Shown: one piece after another, positions 37,976 through 51,575 of the stretch
How positions within the stretch are numbered: the first letter of the stretch is position 1
Layout of the letters: each line of letters opens with the position of its first letter
Source: Perca fluviatilis
Taxonomy: Eukaryota; Chordata; Actinopteri; Perciformes; Percidae
Direction of reading: 5' to 3'
Length of the DNA stretch: 64,000 nucleotides
Assembly: GCF_010015445.1 (NCBI RefSeq)
Contig: NC_053134.1
Location: forward strand, 14,976,629 to 15,040,628
Position numbers and translations under genes: made by a program
The notes under the pieces: model-generated
The model's input: the letters and a program-made list of their open reading frames with translations, nothing else
Database searches by the model: none
Told to the model about the DNA's origin: nothing

Positions 37976-40673
37976 ACTGATAAGGTAAACAGCAGTTCTT
38001 CCAAAAAACTGGTGAGTTCCTTTAATGACCGACCATAAAGTGAGTTTCAGATTGGTGCAGTTTATCGCATTTGAACAATTTCATCTTATTTGCTTGATTT
38101 ACCTTTGTGGGTGGGTAGAAGCCATTAAAACTGAGCACTGTATAAAAGATTTGTTGAAACACTGCCATGCACACTCTCGCCTCTCACTTACAGTACACAC
38201 CAAGTCCAATTTTCAATCATGCATAATTGATGAGATCTTCACTTTGTCCATTTCTCTGTCGCTCACTCTGTCCCACATGCATGACTCTCTTATTGTGTGT
38301 GTGTGCGCGTGTGTGTGCGCTCTACCACTTTCCAACGGGATGACAGAGAAACAAGCACACTTGTGTACTCCAGCTCTCACCTCTAACTTGTGTAGCTGCA
38401 TAAATAGAAAGTGTAAATTGGTTGCAAGCAGCTCTCAAGTCACCACTGCAGAATGCACAATAATCACACACAAACACACACACACAAGCCTTTCAGTGAT
38501 GTGCACGTGGGTGAGGGTCGTGCCTTGATTTTGCCCTTTTCATGTGAAACCTTAATTTATGTATTCACTAACTTGCATGCTTCATTAGGGAGGGTCCAGA
38601 ACTCTGAACCAAGACGGAAAACGTTATCACTCCTTTCAACCTTAACCAAAGGTAGTGCATACCAGATCCACTCCATTCTTACCTTTTTACAAAAAAATCC
38701 CACACATATACACTATGTAATTTTTACCACAGGGAACTCAAATTCACCCACGGTAGCTAAAGGCTACACAACAACCTACCTCAGACAGACAGCCAGGCGC
38801 TGCGCTGAGTCAATAGGATGCCAGTAGTTGGTCCTCTGCCTGCACAAATTTCAAACCTTTTATTGAACTGTCGCAAATTTGCATCGATGTCTGTATTATA
38901 GTTCTGATGCGAAATATTACACAGACGAGTATTTCACATTTTCGATGCGTAAAGGCCCTAACCCTGAACTGGCTCATGGTCAAGGTGCCCCTGAACTCAT
39001 CTCATTACTTACTCGAGCAACAGTTTCCTCTCTCCTTCCCCTCTTCCCATTTCAAATTTATTAGCTATGACAAAAGGAGGCAACACAAAAAGCGGCCACT
39101 GTCATTCACACGCGCACATACGCAGTGAATGAAAAAAGAACTCATCTTCGGGAGCGATTCATTTACCAAAACAAGAAATTGAAGACGGGTGAAGGAAGAA
39201 AGACGCAGACGGAGTGTGAGATATAGAGGACGACAGGAGAGGAGAAAATGACGGGGAAAAAAATTTATTTCTTGTTCTTCCAAAATGAATTTCAAGGCTC
39301 ATCTGCTTTGGGTGATGTTGGCGTTCACAGCCTACCAGCCTCCGATAAATACAGACTGAGGGAGGACAACCAGCCATCATCTGTTATATGGACATAGACA
39401 GATAGAGAGACAGCAAAACAGACTAAAGAGAGAAAAAGGGAGAATAGGAGAAAGAAAATGTGTTAAAAGGAAGTGAGTGAATAACAGCACAGAGTGTTAG
39501 ACAGGGCAGTTAGGAGAACAAAACCATCAACGCAAACATGAAGAAAGTGAAAACGGGATTACAGACAGAAAAGGCGGAGATGTTGAATGATTGTGCGAGA
39601 ATAAAATATTTGACTTCTTTCTTTAAAACTACAGTGCATTAAAGGACTAAAAGTGGAAATGCGCACAAATCCCATGTAAAACTATAACCCAAGCATCCAT
39701 AACATTTACAAATCACCTAAGTGATTCAACTTTGACCTAACAAACACAGCTTGAGTGCACCCACTTTACATTGCATCACCTAATAAAGTAGTTTACATAA
39801 ACTGTTGGCTTGTTTACAGTCCGTCTGTTCACGTGATGCTCCTTTCTTACCCTGTTAGACTTAGTTATACGTCTTTGTTGGGTACAATGTCACAATGACA
39901 GAAATAAGACAAAGTTGTAATATATCAGAATTCAAAATTTTCAAAAACAGGACCTCCTGAGGTTATCCAATCCCTTCAGAATAATGCAGACATTTTTCAG
40001 GTTTTTAGATGGTGGTTGGACATAGAAATATGGACTGAGATGGCTTTGCCTCTATCGTATTTTTCACTCTTTTAACCTTTTTCATTCAATCTTTTCTTCT
40101 TTTGTTCTGTCTCCTCCTTCCCATTATCTGATAAAGGCTCATATCAGACTCCGATGGTTTCTAACAGAGACAGAAGTTAAAGTTTATCGCTCAATCTACT
40201 TACCCCCTAAAGCTTAACTACAATGTCTGGGGCAACAATAAAGACAGAACGAAGACACTAAGAGCTGATAGGACTAAACTGCCTGAAGGTTGGCGGCTCA
40301 ATGCCACACTGACTGAGGAGTTAGTGAAGCGGCCAGGTGTGCGTTAAAATCTGTATGAGAGAGAAAATGGCAATATTGCAGGCCGATGTCAAATTTAGTG
40401 TGCGCGTGTCTATAGATGCCTGTCACTTGCACATCTGTCGTAAAGCAATGTTCTTTAATTGGACTATATAACTATCACCCAATTTATTGAGGATAGAAGT
40501 AAGTGCGCTTGAGTGGTGCGTGCGTGTGTGAGTGTGTGGGGGAGCCTGGATGCGAGTGTTTCTGGGTCTGTGTGTGTTGTCTGTTCGTGTGCTGGCATCG
40601 GTGGTGCCAGTCAGGCATGACAGGAGGAGAGAATTAAAAGCCGTAGGCACCAAGGGACCTTCTCACATACCAA
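37976..40673. other. Non-coding stretch with short GT/CA runs
   Basis: Short GT/GC run at 38296-38321 and CA run at 38466-38485; A/G-rich tract at 39170-39610. No gene or transposon ends recognised. Confidence 0.5.
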
Positions 40674-40787
40674 TGTGTGTGTGTCTGTGTGTGTGTCTGT
40701 GTGTGTGTCTGTGTGTCTGTGTGTCTGTGTGTGTGTCTGTGTGTGTGTCTGTGTGTCTGTGTCTGTGTGTGTGTCTGTGTGTGTGCG
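40674..40787. repeat. (TGTGTC)n-type minisatellite, imperfect
   Basis: GTGTGTGTCT and GTGTCT units alternate over about 110 bp. The T-to-C interruptions recur at intervals of 6, 8 or 10 bases, so expansion units contained the interruptions. Confidence 0.9.
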
Positions 40788-40818
40788 GCAGCGAGCTGCG
40801 CCGCGGTGTGCTTGGCAG

Positions 40819-40820
<2 letters not shown>

Positions 40821-40900
<80 letters not shown>

Positions 40901-40901
40901 T
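40821..40901. repeat. (CA)n followed by (GA)n
   Basis: About 33 CA units with one CC interruption, then GAGAGA. A GC-rich 40-bp island (GCGGCAGCGAGCTGCGCCGC) separates it from the preceding array. Confidence 0.95.
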
Positions 40902-41010
40902 GACCTTCGCTCCAGACTAGGGTCACAGACGGTTGGTTTTGGTACCAGCCCTTTGGCTTTTTGGTGGCCTATGGGCAACATAGTAAGGTCTGGGAGAGAG
41001 TTTAAATGTA

Positions 41011-42615
<1,605 letters not shown>

Positions 42616-42619
42616 TTAA

Positions 42620-43107
42620 AAGGAACAAACCGACTTATTGGGACTTTAGCTTATTCACCGTATCCCTCAGAGTTAGATAAGTCCATACGTACCCTTCTCA
42701 TCTCTGTGTGTGTTGTAACTGTCTGACGCCCCCACCGCTAGCCTAGCTTAGCACAGATCCTGGAGGTAACCGGTTCCAACTAGCCTACTGCTCCCAATAA
42801 GTGACAAAATAACGCCAACATTTTCCTATTTAACATGTTGTGATTTGTATATTCACAGAGTGTACAAATAGCAACGTCACAAGAGACACAGCCATCTTCT
42901 AACTGTTTACAAACTGGGAACTATATTCTCAGAAAGACGAAGCACTGCTACTTGGGCGGAGTGATTTGCTTGCAGCTTGCAGCCCAGCAAATCACTCTGC
43001 CCAAGTAGCAGCTGCTTTGCACGGAGATGAGAAGGCTATGTATGGACTTATCTAACTCTGGGGGATATGGTGAATAAGCTAAAGTCCCAATAAGTTGGCG
43101 TGTTCCT
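42620..43107. mobile_element. MITE with about 88-bp inverted repeats at TTAA, 488 bp
   Basis: AGGAACA...CTTATTGGGACTTTAGC and its inverse close the element, with inverted repeats about 88 bp long and above 90% identical by eye. TTAA lies at both borders (42616-42619, 43108-43111), the duplication expected for piggyBac or Kolobok superfamilies. It has no coding capacity. Its centre holds a near-perfect hairpin (42940-43017). Confidence 0.92.
42940..43017. other. Near-perfect hairpin inside the MITE
   Basis: The arms 42947-42970 and 42986-43009 pair over 24 bp with a single G.T position and a 15-nt loop. The stem extends outward by about 7 more pairs with one bulged base (42940-42946 with 43010-43017). 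Size and shape resemble a pre-miRNA, and MITEs are known sources of such hairpins, but transcription is not shown. It equally fits a simple palindromic MITE core. Confidence 0.85.
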
Positions 43108-43111
43108 TTAA

Positions 43112-44570
43112 TAACATAGAAATGGAAATATTGTGAATCATTCTTCTAACCTCTAGTGAGTATAGCCACATTATGAGTTCTTGAACATATACCATATGAA
43201 TACAGACATAGCACAGAGATTATTTGTCTTATGAACATCTCCACTCTTGGCAGGTGTCTGGAAAACACAGTAGACGGATGAAGATAAAGGAGTCATCAGC
43301 AAATACTTGAGCTAGAATGTAACTACATCATCCTGAGCAAGTAAGTGATTTAAAAACAGCATACTTTAACTTAGTTTGCCTCAAAATCAAACCAAGTGTA
43401 GCACTAATGTGAACAACCGCTGTGTATATGATAAGTATCCACAAATAAATATTTAGCACAGTCTTCACAGCCCAAAACAGGGACAGATGTGAAGCCAAAT
43501 ATAAAAATATGAAAAAACATTCATGCAATGTGGAAAAAAATAGAAAGCCATGTAAACACTGTGAACACTTTATTTATTTATTTTTTTAATGTATTTTAGA
43601 CAACTTGGCAGGCCAGTATGGTAGTTAGATAGACAAACCACGGTTATGGTCAATGTGTCTATAGCTGTAAATCCTGTCAAAGTGTCCTTGAGCAAGACAC
43701 TTTTTATGCAATTAGCAATTTGACATTCCAGCTTCTCTGAACTATAAAAAGTATATGCCATCCTGTCACCTTTAACGTATGATGTAATGACAGTATTACT
43801 GTGACTCTGTATCGTCTGATGGCTCACCCTCCCCAGACCCATCAACGTGTCTAAAAGACTTTCAATTACTGCTTATTACATTCGGGAATTCAAGAGCCAC
43901 TTGGCCTATATGCAGGGCTTATTATTTTTATTTTTTATTTCTTATTTGGTTTCATACCTTATCTCTTATGTGCCCATGAGTTATGTGAAAGGGTATACCA
44001 ATACTGCAGATGAATGTTGCCTTGCCTCACAATACATCAAACTCCAGATGTTTTCTGAATGCTTTTAGTTTAGTTAGATACACACATTAGGCTAATACTA
44101 ATGTATCAATGCAGTGTACAAAATAACCTGGCTTTATTTACTGCTAAGATTTGTACACAGTTTTGCAAAAGTTTTTCCTGGCTAATCTTAAATTGCTGTG
44201 AATTGTCCATTCCTCTTTTAACTTCCTCATAACTTTGCGCTGGATGATTGAAAGAAGCAAAACTTAAGACGCTACCGTCTACCATCTTGAGAATCAAAGA
44301 CATTACTCTGAATTTAAATTGCAGGTATAGTAATGGGTTTAATTAAACTGGATTGAAAACTGTAATCCGAGGGACAGAGCTCTGAGAATTTAATAATTTT
44401 TTTTAATATGCAAACTTCCCAGTAGAGGTGAGGCTGAGGTGGCAGCTAATGTGAAATTGTAAGTGCAATGAGATATGTTGGTTAATGCATCTGTTACACC
44501 ACACATTCCCACACCATCTAACACACAGACACACACTCAACACTTGCTGTCTCTGGCTGCCAAAAACCTG
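43112..44570. other. Non-coding stretch
   Basis: Contains the inverse copy of the 18-bp repeat core at 43682-43699 (GTGTCCTTGAGCAAGACA) and T-rich runs near 43570-43590 and 43920-43950. No gene recognised. Confidence 0.5.
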
Positions 44571-45265
44571 CTATAGAGAGCCGAAGTCCCGCCCTTCTAC
44601 TTCCGGTCCATGGGACCTATCTTTCGAAAAAAATATGAACGAGGGTCAATGGAGAGATAATAATTTTTTGATCCCGTTTCAATTGAGCCATGGATTACAA
44701 ATATGATGTTCGTCAATTTAAAACATTATTTTTCAACCGAAGAAAGTCTCAGATTATTGTTAAACTGTTGGAAGTGTAAGACGTAATACGTAATTAGAAA
44801 GACTACAAACTTCATGGATGACGTCTCTCTGAAGCTACGATGTCTCTGTGTATTGTACCCGATCGCACCGGGGATGTAACGTTATTCAAATGAGTAGAGG
44901 ATCTCGCTTGTTCTTTTGCTTATCTGCTGAAAACACTTCACTGAATAAAACCCAGCAGTTAAGATACGTTACATGTGTTGTGGAAAAGAGCTAAGCTAGC
45001 TAGCTAGCGAGCAAACCAAACATCAAGCTAGGTGAGGTAGATTGTGTGAAACGGGAGATGTAGTCCACTGAGCGGTTTCAAACAAAACTAAGCGGTACTA
45101 TGACAAACCTACGGGTAACTGAGACTTTCTTCTTTGTAATCCATGGCTCAATTCAAACGGGATCAAAAAATAATTTGCTTCTCGCCGTTCACTAGCGTTC
45201 ATATTTTTTCCGCGTTTAAGTCCCATGAGGATCACCGGAAGGGGCGGGACTTCGGCTCTCTATAG
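44571..45265. mobile_element. MITE with long inverted repeats, 695 bp
   Basis: The ends CTATAGAGAGCCGAAGTCCC and its inverse are nearly identical. Inverted similarity continues inward through AAAATATGAACG, GATCCCGTTT(C/G)AATTGAGCC and ATGGATTACAAA to about 190 bp per side, with small gaps. Excluding the palindromic CTATAG, TATA may be the duplication; this is ambiguous. The core has no coding capacity. Confidence 0.88.
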
Positions 45266-45665
45266 CAACAGAAACCAGAACAATGGCTCAACTTGACACA
45301 TCTTCTCTTTTTCTCTCTGTTGTTCACCCTGTTTCTCTCAGAGGAGTATACAGACACAGATAGTGCACTATCTACCAAAAGTGTGTGTGTGTCCATTTCT
45401 TTTAATGTTTAAAACGAAAGGTTTCTCAAATGCGTATTTTTTATAAGCACACACGTTGCTGTATTTGGCTGCAATTAATGTTTGTTTATGTATGAGCACA
45501 TTTCATCAGCCTAAATTAGTGTGTGTATGCGTGTGTTTAGGTGTGCGTGTTTGTGTTCTACCCAGAGAGTCATACTTCAAGGCAGTCTGTTATCGCCAAA
45601 AGCCTTCTAAATTAATCAATACCCCTCAGGCCTCTTGACCAGACCCAAGACGGACGGACGCACGT

Positions 45666-45704
<39 letters not shown>

Positions 45705-48540
45705 ATGCTTTGCAATATTGCAGAGGCATCACTCTGAGTCAAACAGGCCCAATGGCACCCCATGGAGAAATACTGAGACCAAGTGAAAGATACGCTCATA
45801 CACACACAAACAAGAGAGAATAGGCACTTTGTAAAAGTCGTGTTATGTTTATTACTGCTATGAGGTCTTGATAAGAGGAAAAAAGAATGAATCATTCTGT
45901 GTTCATCATACTGTACAAAATATGCAAGTGAATGTGGACTTTTGTTTTTGTATTCTTGTGCGTGCGCACACGTGTGTGTGTACACTGCAGCAGTATAAAT
46001 CCAATTCCCATTTCCATAATGGCACCTCCAACTGAGGAAAGCCTGATCTCTCTCTCTCTCTCTCGCTCTCTGATATATGAATGCACACATATATTTCCCC
46101 CCCAAAGTCAAAGCCTACTCAAACATCCTCACTCTTGTAAAGTACATTGTTCAATATCACATTATACTCACAAAACACCTACAGTCCCAAAACACACACA
46201 CAGTGAGGAAAAGGCAGAACAGAGTTATACCTTTTTGTTTTGTTTGTGAGGCAGGACCCTGCACAAATACATAAAAAGTACACCTGTATGGCTGTTATGA
46301 ATATTGCCTATTGTACAGCCAGTAGACACAGAGCAGCACTGCATGGCATTGATTTACAGTCATGTTTCTGGGCACATGACAAATTGCAACCAAATCCTCA
46401 CTCTCATTTTACCTCATACCCAATGCTAACTGTACCTTCAGTTCAGGCCAAGTTAGTAATAAAAGTGTGCCTTTTAACTGTGGTAGGTGGATAAGTCTGC
46501 ATCTGGTCTTAACATGGCTTATGTGTCTGTTATGGTATAAATGCATTCCTATCTTTGAGTGTCTACCTATGCACAGATCTCCCCACACACTGTTCTCAGT
46601 TTCCTTTTGTGCTAGTAGCAGACATCATCCAAAGTGTATTTCACAATAAGGCCCAGTTGTTTACAACGACTACAAGGTTTAAAACTGTTCAAAACAACTC
46701 TTTACTTAATGGGCTAAGCCCATTAGCAGCACAACAGCCATACGGATGTACAGACAGGGCTTAAACACAGCCTCACTGGAAATTAGACTATACAAGTGAA
46801 GAAGTGTGCCCATTACAAGGAGACAATAAGATGTGCAGCTTGGCAGGGCAGTTAAAGCTAAACTATATTTTTTTCCCTTCAAGGTACTGAGACATAGGAA
46901 AACTTTGAATTCAAAAAAGTATTTACCTGTTGACATTCATAGCAAAGCCACAACACAAGATGTATGAGGTAATGGTGGTCACATTTTTTTAATAGAACGT
47001 GATGTGATCTGCACGAGAAATGGTTTCGCTTAATTACTGAGTGATTACAGATCTTTTCTCTAAACTGGTCTGCGTTTTCTTTACAAACACTACATGTAAC
47101 AGTAAGAGAATATACAAAGTAGATCAAGCAGGCTGGTAACATTTCTTTGCAGCCTTCATGGCCTCTGCAGTATGTGATGCATGTATGAGGTATTCAACAA
47201 GCTTGAAACAGAAGCATAATTCAGCCTGTAAAGCTGATCAATGCTAGGGTTTTTGTATTAACCATCAGGTAATGGAATAGCAAGTTGTTCTGAGGCTACA
47301 TACATACTAGCTTGGCGCTCACTTTTGATTATTGGCTGCAATACTATATTTTTAACTAGAACAAGGTAAATATAAAAGGATTTTCATTTTAAAATCTTTT
47401 TTTTTTTTTAAGAACACTGCCCCCCAACACCATATCACATTTGAAGAATAAAGACAAAAGTCTAGTTATGAAATGGAAAATACTTCAGCCTCACAGCAGG
47501 AAATGGGATCCACATGAGTTCACAGCATGTGTCTGTGTCTTTTGAAAATAAGCTTTTATTTTGTCTTTAAAATAAAAGACTAAAGCTGACATTGAGCAGC
47601 ACCTTGAAATCACCACACCAGAATAATTTTTTTAGATTATTCCTGTAGCTTCTTGTATTGAGATGTATTTGTGTTGATGTGTGCGTTTCACACCTGTTTT
47701 TAAACATTAAGGCATGTTACCAAAACAAATAAATCTTTTTTCACCCTCGAAATAAATCATGTTTAATTGACAGAGTTCACAGCAGCAGCGCAGCCTCGTG
47801 AAGGCAGAAAATGGAAACGCACCGAAATATACAGAACCTACTGTTTCCAGTCATGTTGTTAAAAAAAAAAAGCTTTAACTTTTAGACCTTTGTCTTCAGA
47901 AATGTAATATTATCCCTGATCATGTTGCTGCAACTTTCTCATATAATAGTGGGCTTAGATGATAGATAAGATAACACGGGACACTGAACCTAGACTGAAT
48001 TAATAAGTAAATGGCTCCTGTGCAGAAAGTGTTCATCTTTCCTTAAGTCCCTAAAGGTTTGAGTTCCTTCAGTCCTGAGCTGCAGTTTCAAAATAGTAGA
48101 TAATGAAAAAAAGATATAGTACACTGCACATGTTTTTTTAGAATTCAGGCAGGTTGGTTTAAATTACAGGGTGAACCATCAAACAGTAAGCCTGGTGAAG
48201 AATGTGGAGCAGGACCAAAAGGTTTGACATTTCTCTCTAAAAACCCTCTCCCAACTACAACAAAACAGCAACAGTGTGAATGTGTTTGTACAGCGTGTGT
48301 GTCCCCCTGCACGAGTGTACATCTTAGTGCGTACACGTGCACAAAACTAATTTTTCCGTGCATAAACCTTGGCAGGTGTCCAGCTCTACTAGAGAAGGGA
48401 AAGACTTGTCTTAGCGGTTAAATCCCCTCTGAGACAGCAAGTGAAACATGCTCAGAGAGTTTTATGTATTGTTGCGGAGCTGCTTTTTTATGGAGTTAAG
48501 CAGTGGTAAGCACCCCTGAGGGCTTTCTCAACGGCCTCGC
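45266..48540. other. Long non-coding stretch
   Basis: Contains a CA array of about 18 units (45667-45702), GT/GC-rich runs at 45522-45556 and 45955-45981, a TC run at 46049-46068 and a short palindrome (AATGGGCTAAGCCCATT, 46708-46724). No gene recognised. Confidence 0.5.
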
Positions 48541-48559
48541 AAACAGGTATTATGATACA

Positions 48560-49622
48560 CAGGCTTAGGTTCAGACCTTTAGAAGAAGACTGTAAATGAG
48601 CCAGGTTATAGCATAAATGCTAATTTTCACCTGTAGTCCCGAGGCAGGAAAACAACAACATACAAAATAATGCAAAACAAAAGAATATGACAATATACAA
48701 CATCAAACAAGAAACACATTAGCACACATTCAGACAGATTACATTACATCGGTAAAATTAGTCAAAATGATGACATAACTGGGAACTTTTAAGAAATTGT
48801 TTAAAGTGCTTTTTAAATGTGCAGTAAGTTGGACATTCTCTAATTTTCATTGGGATGCTGTTCCAGAAATTACCTCCTCTGATAGAAAGAACAGTTTGTC
48901 CAAAGGTAGTTTTTCTATGCGGATGTCTACATCTCCTCTAAATGAAGCTCTGTTACAATAACCTCTGTCAGACCTTGGTTTAATGTATGTAGAAAGCAAA
49001 GGTGGAGCAAGTCCATGAAAAACTTTATAAATTAAACAACATAACATTTTCAAAATTGAGCATATTGTATTTTCCCAAAATATTACACTGATGGAATGAC
49101 AGGTTTTTGATCAAGTATTTTTATAGATTTTTTGAATAACATTTCTATGGGTTTTAAAATTGTATTTCCAGTGAGTGACCAGGTTGTGATGCAGTAATCT
49201 ATATGTGAAAATATCATCGAATGTAGGAACATTTTAGCAGAAGTAATTGTCATAGATGATCTGATTTGTTTAAAGTTTTGTAAATTGAATTTAATTCTGT
49301 TCGCTGTAAGTTTGATGTGTTTTTTAAATGAAAGTGTTGGGTCCAGTGTGACGCCGAGGTACGTGAACAATGTCAAGTTCCATTCCCCCCAGGAACACAT
49401 TGGACCGCTCCAGTTTTATGGGTTTCTTTGTGAAAATCTTTTCTTTTTGTTCAATAACAGGCAGGATTCAAGCAGCCAATGCTGTATATTCTCCAGTGCT
49501 GATGTAAGGGTGGATGATGCTCCCTGTGTGCTTTAAGCCGGTGTAAAAATAACCGCATCATCAGCATACATTTGAAAATGGACTTTTTGACAAACATTTG
49601 GCAAATAATTTATATACATGTG
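48560..49622 (-). mobile_element. LINE fragment (L2/jockey-like), minus strand
   Basis: Minus-strand frames encode the end of a reverse transcriptase and its C-terminal region, followed by a probable 3' UTR (inverse of about 48560-48780, containing GGGACTACAGGTGAAAATTAGC). The 5' side breaks off at about 49622 against another repeat. No target duplication was identified. Confidence 0.8.
48790..49622 (-). pseudogene. Reverse transcriptase C-terminal part, broken
   Basis: In minus-strand order: MYADDAVIF (YADD active site, near 49570-49600), ALENIQHWL and LLLNKKK, TYLGVTLDPTLSFKKHI (post-RT region), MIFSHIDYCITTW and LIYKVFHGLAPPLL. This arrangement is typical of L2/CR1/jockey-type LINE ORF2 proteins. 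A stop just after the YADD block and a frameshift at about 49080 break it. Upstream RT blocks are absent. Confidence 0.87.
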
Positions 49623-49920
49623 ATAATGTTCGCCTAGCTGCTAGCATGGCACTCCCTCATGCTCTGCAACGGACTAGCTAGCAGTATACTTACTGCGCAT
49701 GTGCGACTCTCAACAAAGATGGAACAGAAGTGTGATGCCTCACTCTGTAGCTAAAACAGAGAGGTCAACACACAGGGTGAAAAGAGGAGCTGCATCAATG
49801 TGCAGTACAACAAATATATGGTGTTTTCTGAACATTAAACCACATAAACCTATTCTGGTACAACCTCTGAATACAATTACGAACCTGAAAATGAGCATAA
49901 TATGAGAACTTAATGAACCG
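49623..49920. mobile_element. Dispersed fish repeat, probably non-autonomous DNA transposon
   Basis: The segment from GTTCGCCTAGCTGCTAGC to ACCTGAAAATGAGCATAATA matches my memory of a repeat common in percomorph genomes. The ends are not bounded by a clear inverted repeat here, so class and limits are tentative. Confidence 0.5.
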
Positions 49921-50655
49921 GAATGACCAACCATATCATACTGCAGCAGAAGAGGACTTCTGTCTGTGGAAACCACTCTCTACAGGGCTCCAGACTGTGC
50001 AGCTTTAATCTATACTGTATGTGCAAACAGAAGTATTTTGAAATGGGAAAGATGTTTAGAGTTTAGTTTGCTGGAGAAACATCAATATCAATCAACACTA
50101 ACTTATACTAGTTTAATAGATACGGGTAAGTAAAGCTTGAGTAGACTTAGGTCAACAAAAGTAATTTAAAGGAAACGTGAAGAGTATTTACTAAGTAAGA
50201 AATAGCCCTGAAGACACCTGGGCATATGTTAAAGGTTTTACTTTTAGGCTGTGTGTTTGAAAGAGAGAGAAAGCAGGTGTTTAGCAGGGAGTCGTCCCTC
50301 TGAATGATGCTCTTAAGGTCAAGACTGGCTGGCTAAAGGAGAGGCTGAAGAACAATAGGGATTGAAACAAACAATCCCACCAGGAAACACTCATATTTAA
50401 TATGGGCCAACAGGAGGGGGTGTCAGTACCTTAGTGGTTTCAAGAGTGAGCTTGTGATCAAAATGTCAGAGAAGAACAAGGAGTAAACAACATCCAGTAT
50501 ACATTAGAAAGAAGTCAACCCGACAGCAAATGGGATTGTAGTGGCATCCACAGCACTGACTTGCCTTTCTCGAGTTTCTACAGTGTGTGTGAACTGAATA
50601 TCAGTATACAGCCACGCTGACACTTTGAGCAAATTGATATTTGCCACTACTTTGA
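49921..50655. other. Non-coding stretch
   Basis: Nothing recognised. Confidence 0.5.
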
Positions 50656-51365
50656 CATACGGGTGGGCGACATGGCCAAAATCTTCTATCACGGTCATTT
50701 TACATCACGTTAACGGTCACCATTACCATACAGTCATTTTTATGCAAATTCAATTAACTGGTTGTAAATTAAATTACGTGGTTTAAAATAACTATGCCAT
50801 ACTTCATCACATTTGATTATTTTCTTCTTTTATTTGGAACGTTCACACAAACAAAAACAACTGCCTCACATGAGACAACACTTCAAAATGGAAGCTTTAA
50901 GGTTCCTGAGAACAATAATTCCAAGTGTTACAGGCTTTAAGGTTAAGAGGTGCAAATCAATGCCAGCCTGACTTCAGTCAGTGCAATACTAAACCACACA
51001 AGTTTGTATTTCAGAGTACATACGAAAAGAAAAAAAAAAAAGACTTTTCCTGCAGGATTTGCTCAGCTTTCATTTAAAAGAACTCAGAAAACACTGTCAA
51101 AATTTACTAGAGTGTGCAAATGTACGGTAATCATGTAACTGCAGCTTCAACAGAAAGGAACATTATTTTCAAGTTGTTTTTTTTTAAAGGTTGCTCTATA
51201 TTTAAAACTTCACTCCCCCGTGTCTGGCCCAATAATGTAACCTTGCAAGGGAGGGGTTTCACAAGATCGCACGAGATTAGCTCTCATGGTGGAAACGGTA
51301 TTGCCAAATCATTGGATACATTTTTACTGTAACACGGTATATACCGTCATATTGCTCAAGCTTAC
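50656..51365. mobile_element. Decayed hAT-like MITE (ACGGGTGGGCGACATGG end)
   Basis: The left end GGGTGGGCGACATGGCC, with AAAATCTTCTATCACGGTCA, resembles fish hAT MITE termini. The right end GGTATATACCGTCATATTGCTC is an eroded inverse of the same type. No convincing 8-bp duplication could be read, so the borders are approximate. Confidence 0.5.
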
Positions 51366-51445
51366 TTTGTAAGTCTACATCCACCATCCCTGCTTTTCTG
51401 CTAGTGTAGTTTGCTCTTTTTTCTCACCTTTGAGCTGCATCATTA

Positions 51446-51575
51446 AAGCTATAGTGCGTAGTTTCTGTCGCCCTCATGAGGAATTCTAAGTAATGACAAC
51501 AAAACTGTTGGTGCGTCCACATGATACAAGCCTTCCACGACCGCGCACCACATTTAGTATAACAGTGGTTGTGGG
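51446..51575. mobile_element. MITE fragment (GCTATAGTGCGTAGTTTCTG)
   Basis: TAAAGCTATAGTGCGTAG, followed by TGTCGCCCTCATGAGGAATT, matches my memory of the end of an abundant percomorph MITE. No matching inverse end was found here. Confidence 0.45.

Noticed and set aside
40674..40787. Regularly spaced repeats that might suggest a CRISPR-like array
   Set aside because: Units are 6-10 bp simple sequence with no unique spacers, and the window is clearly eukaryotic.
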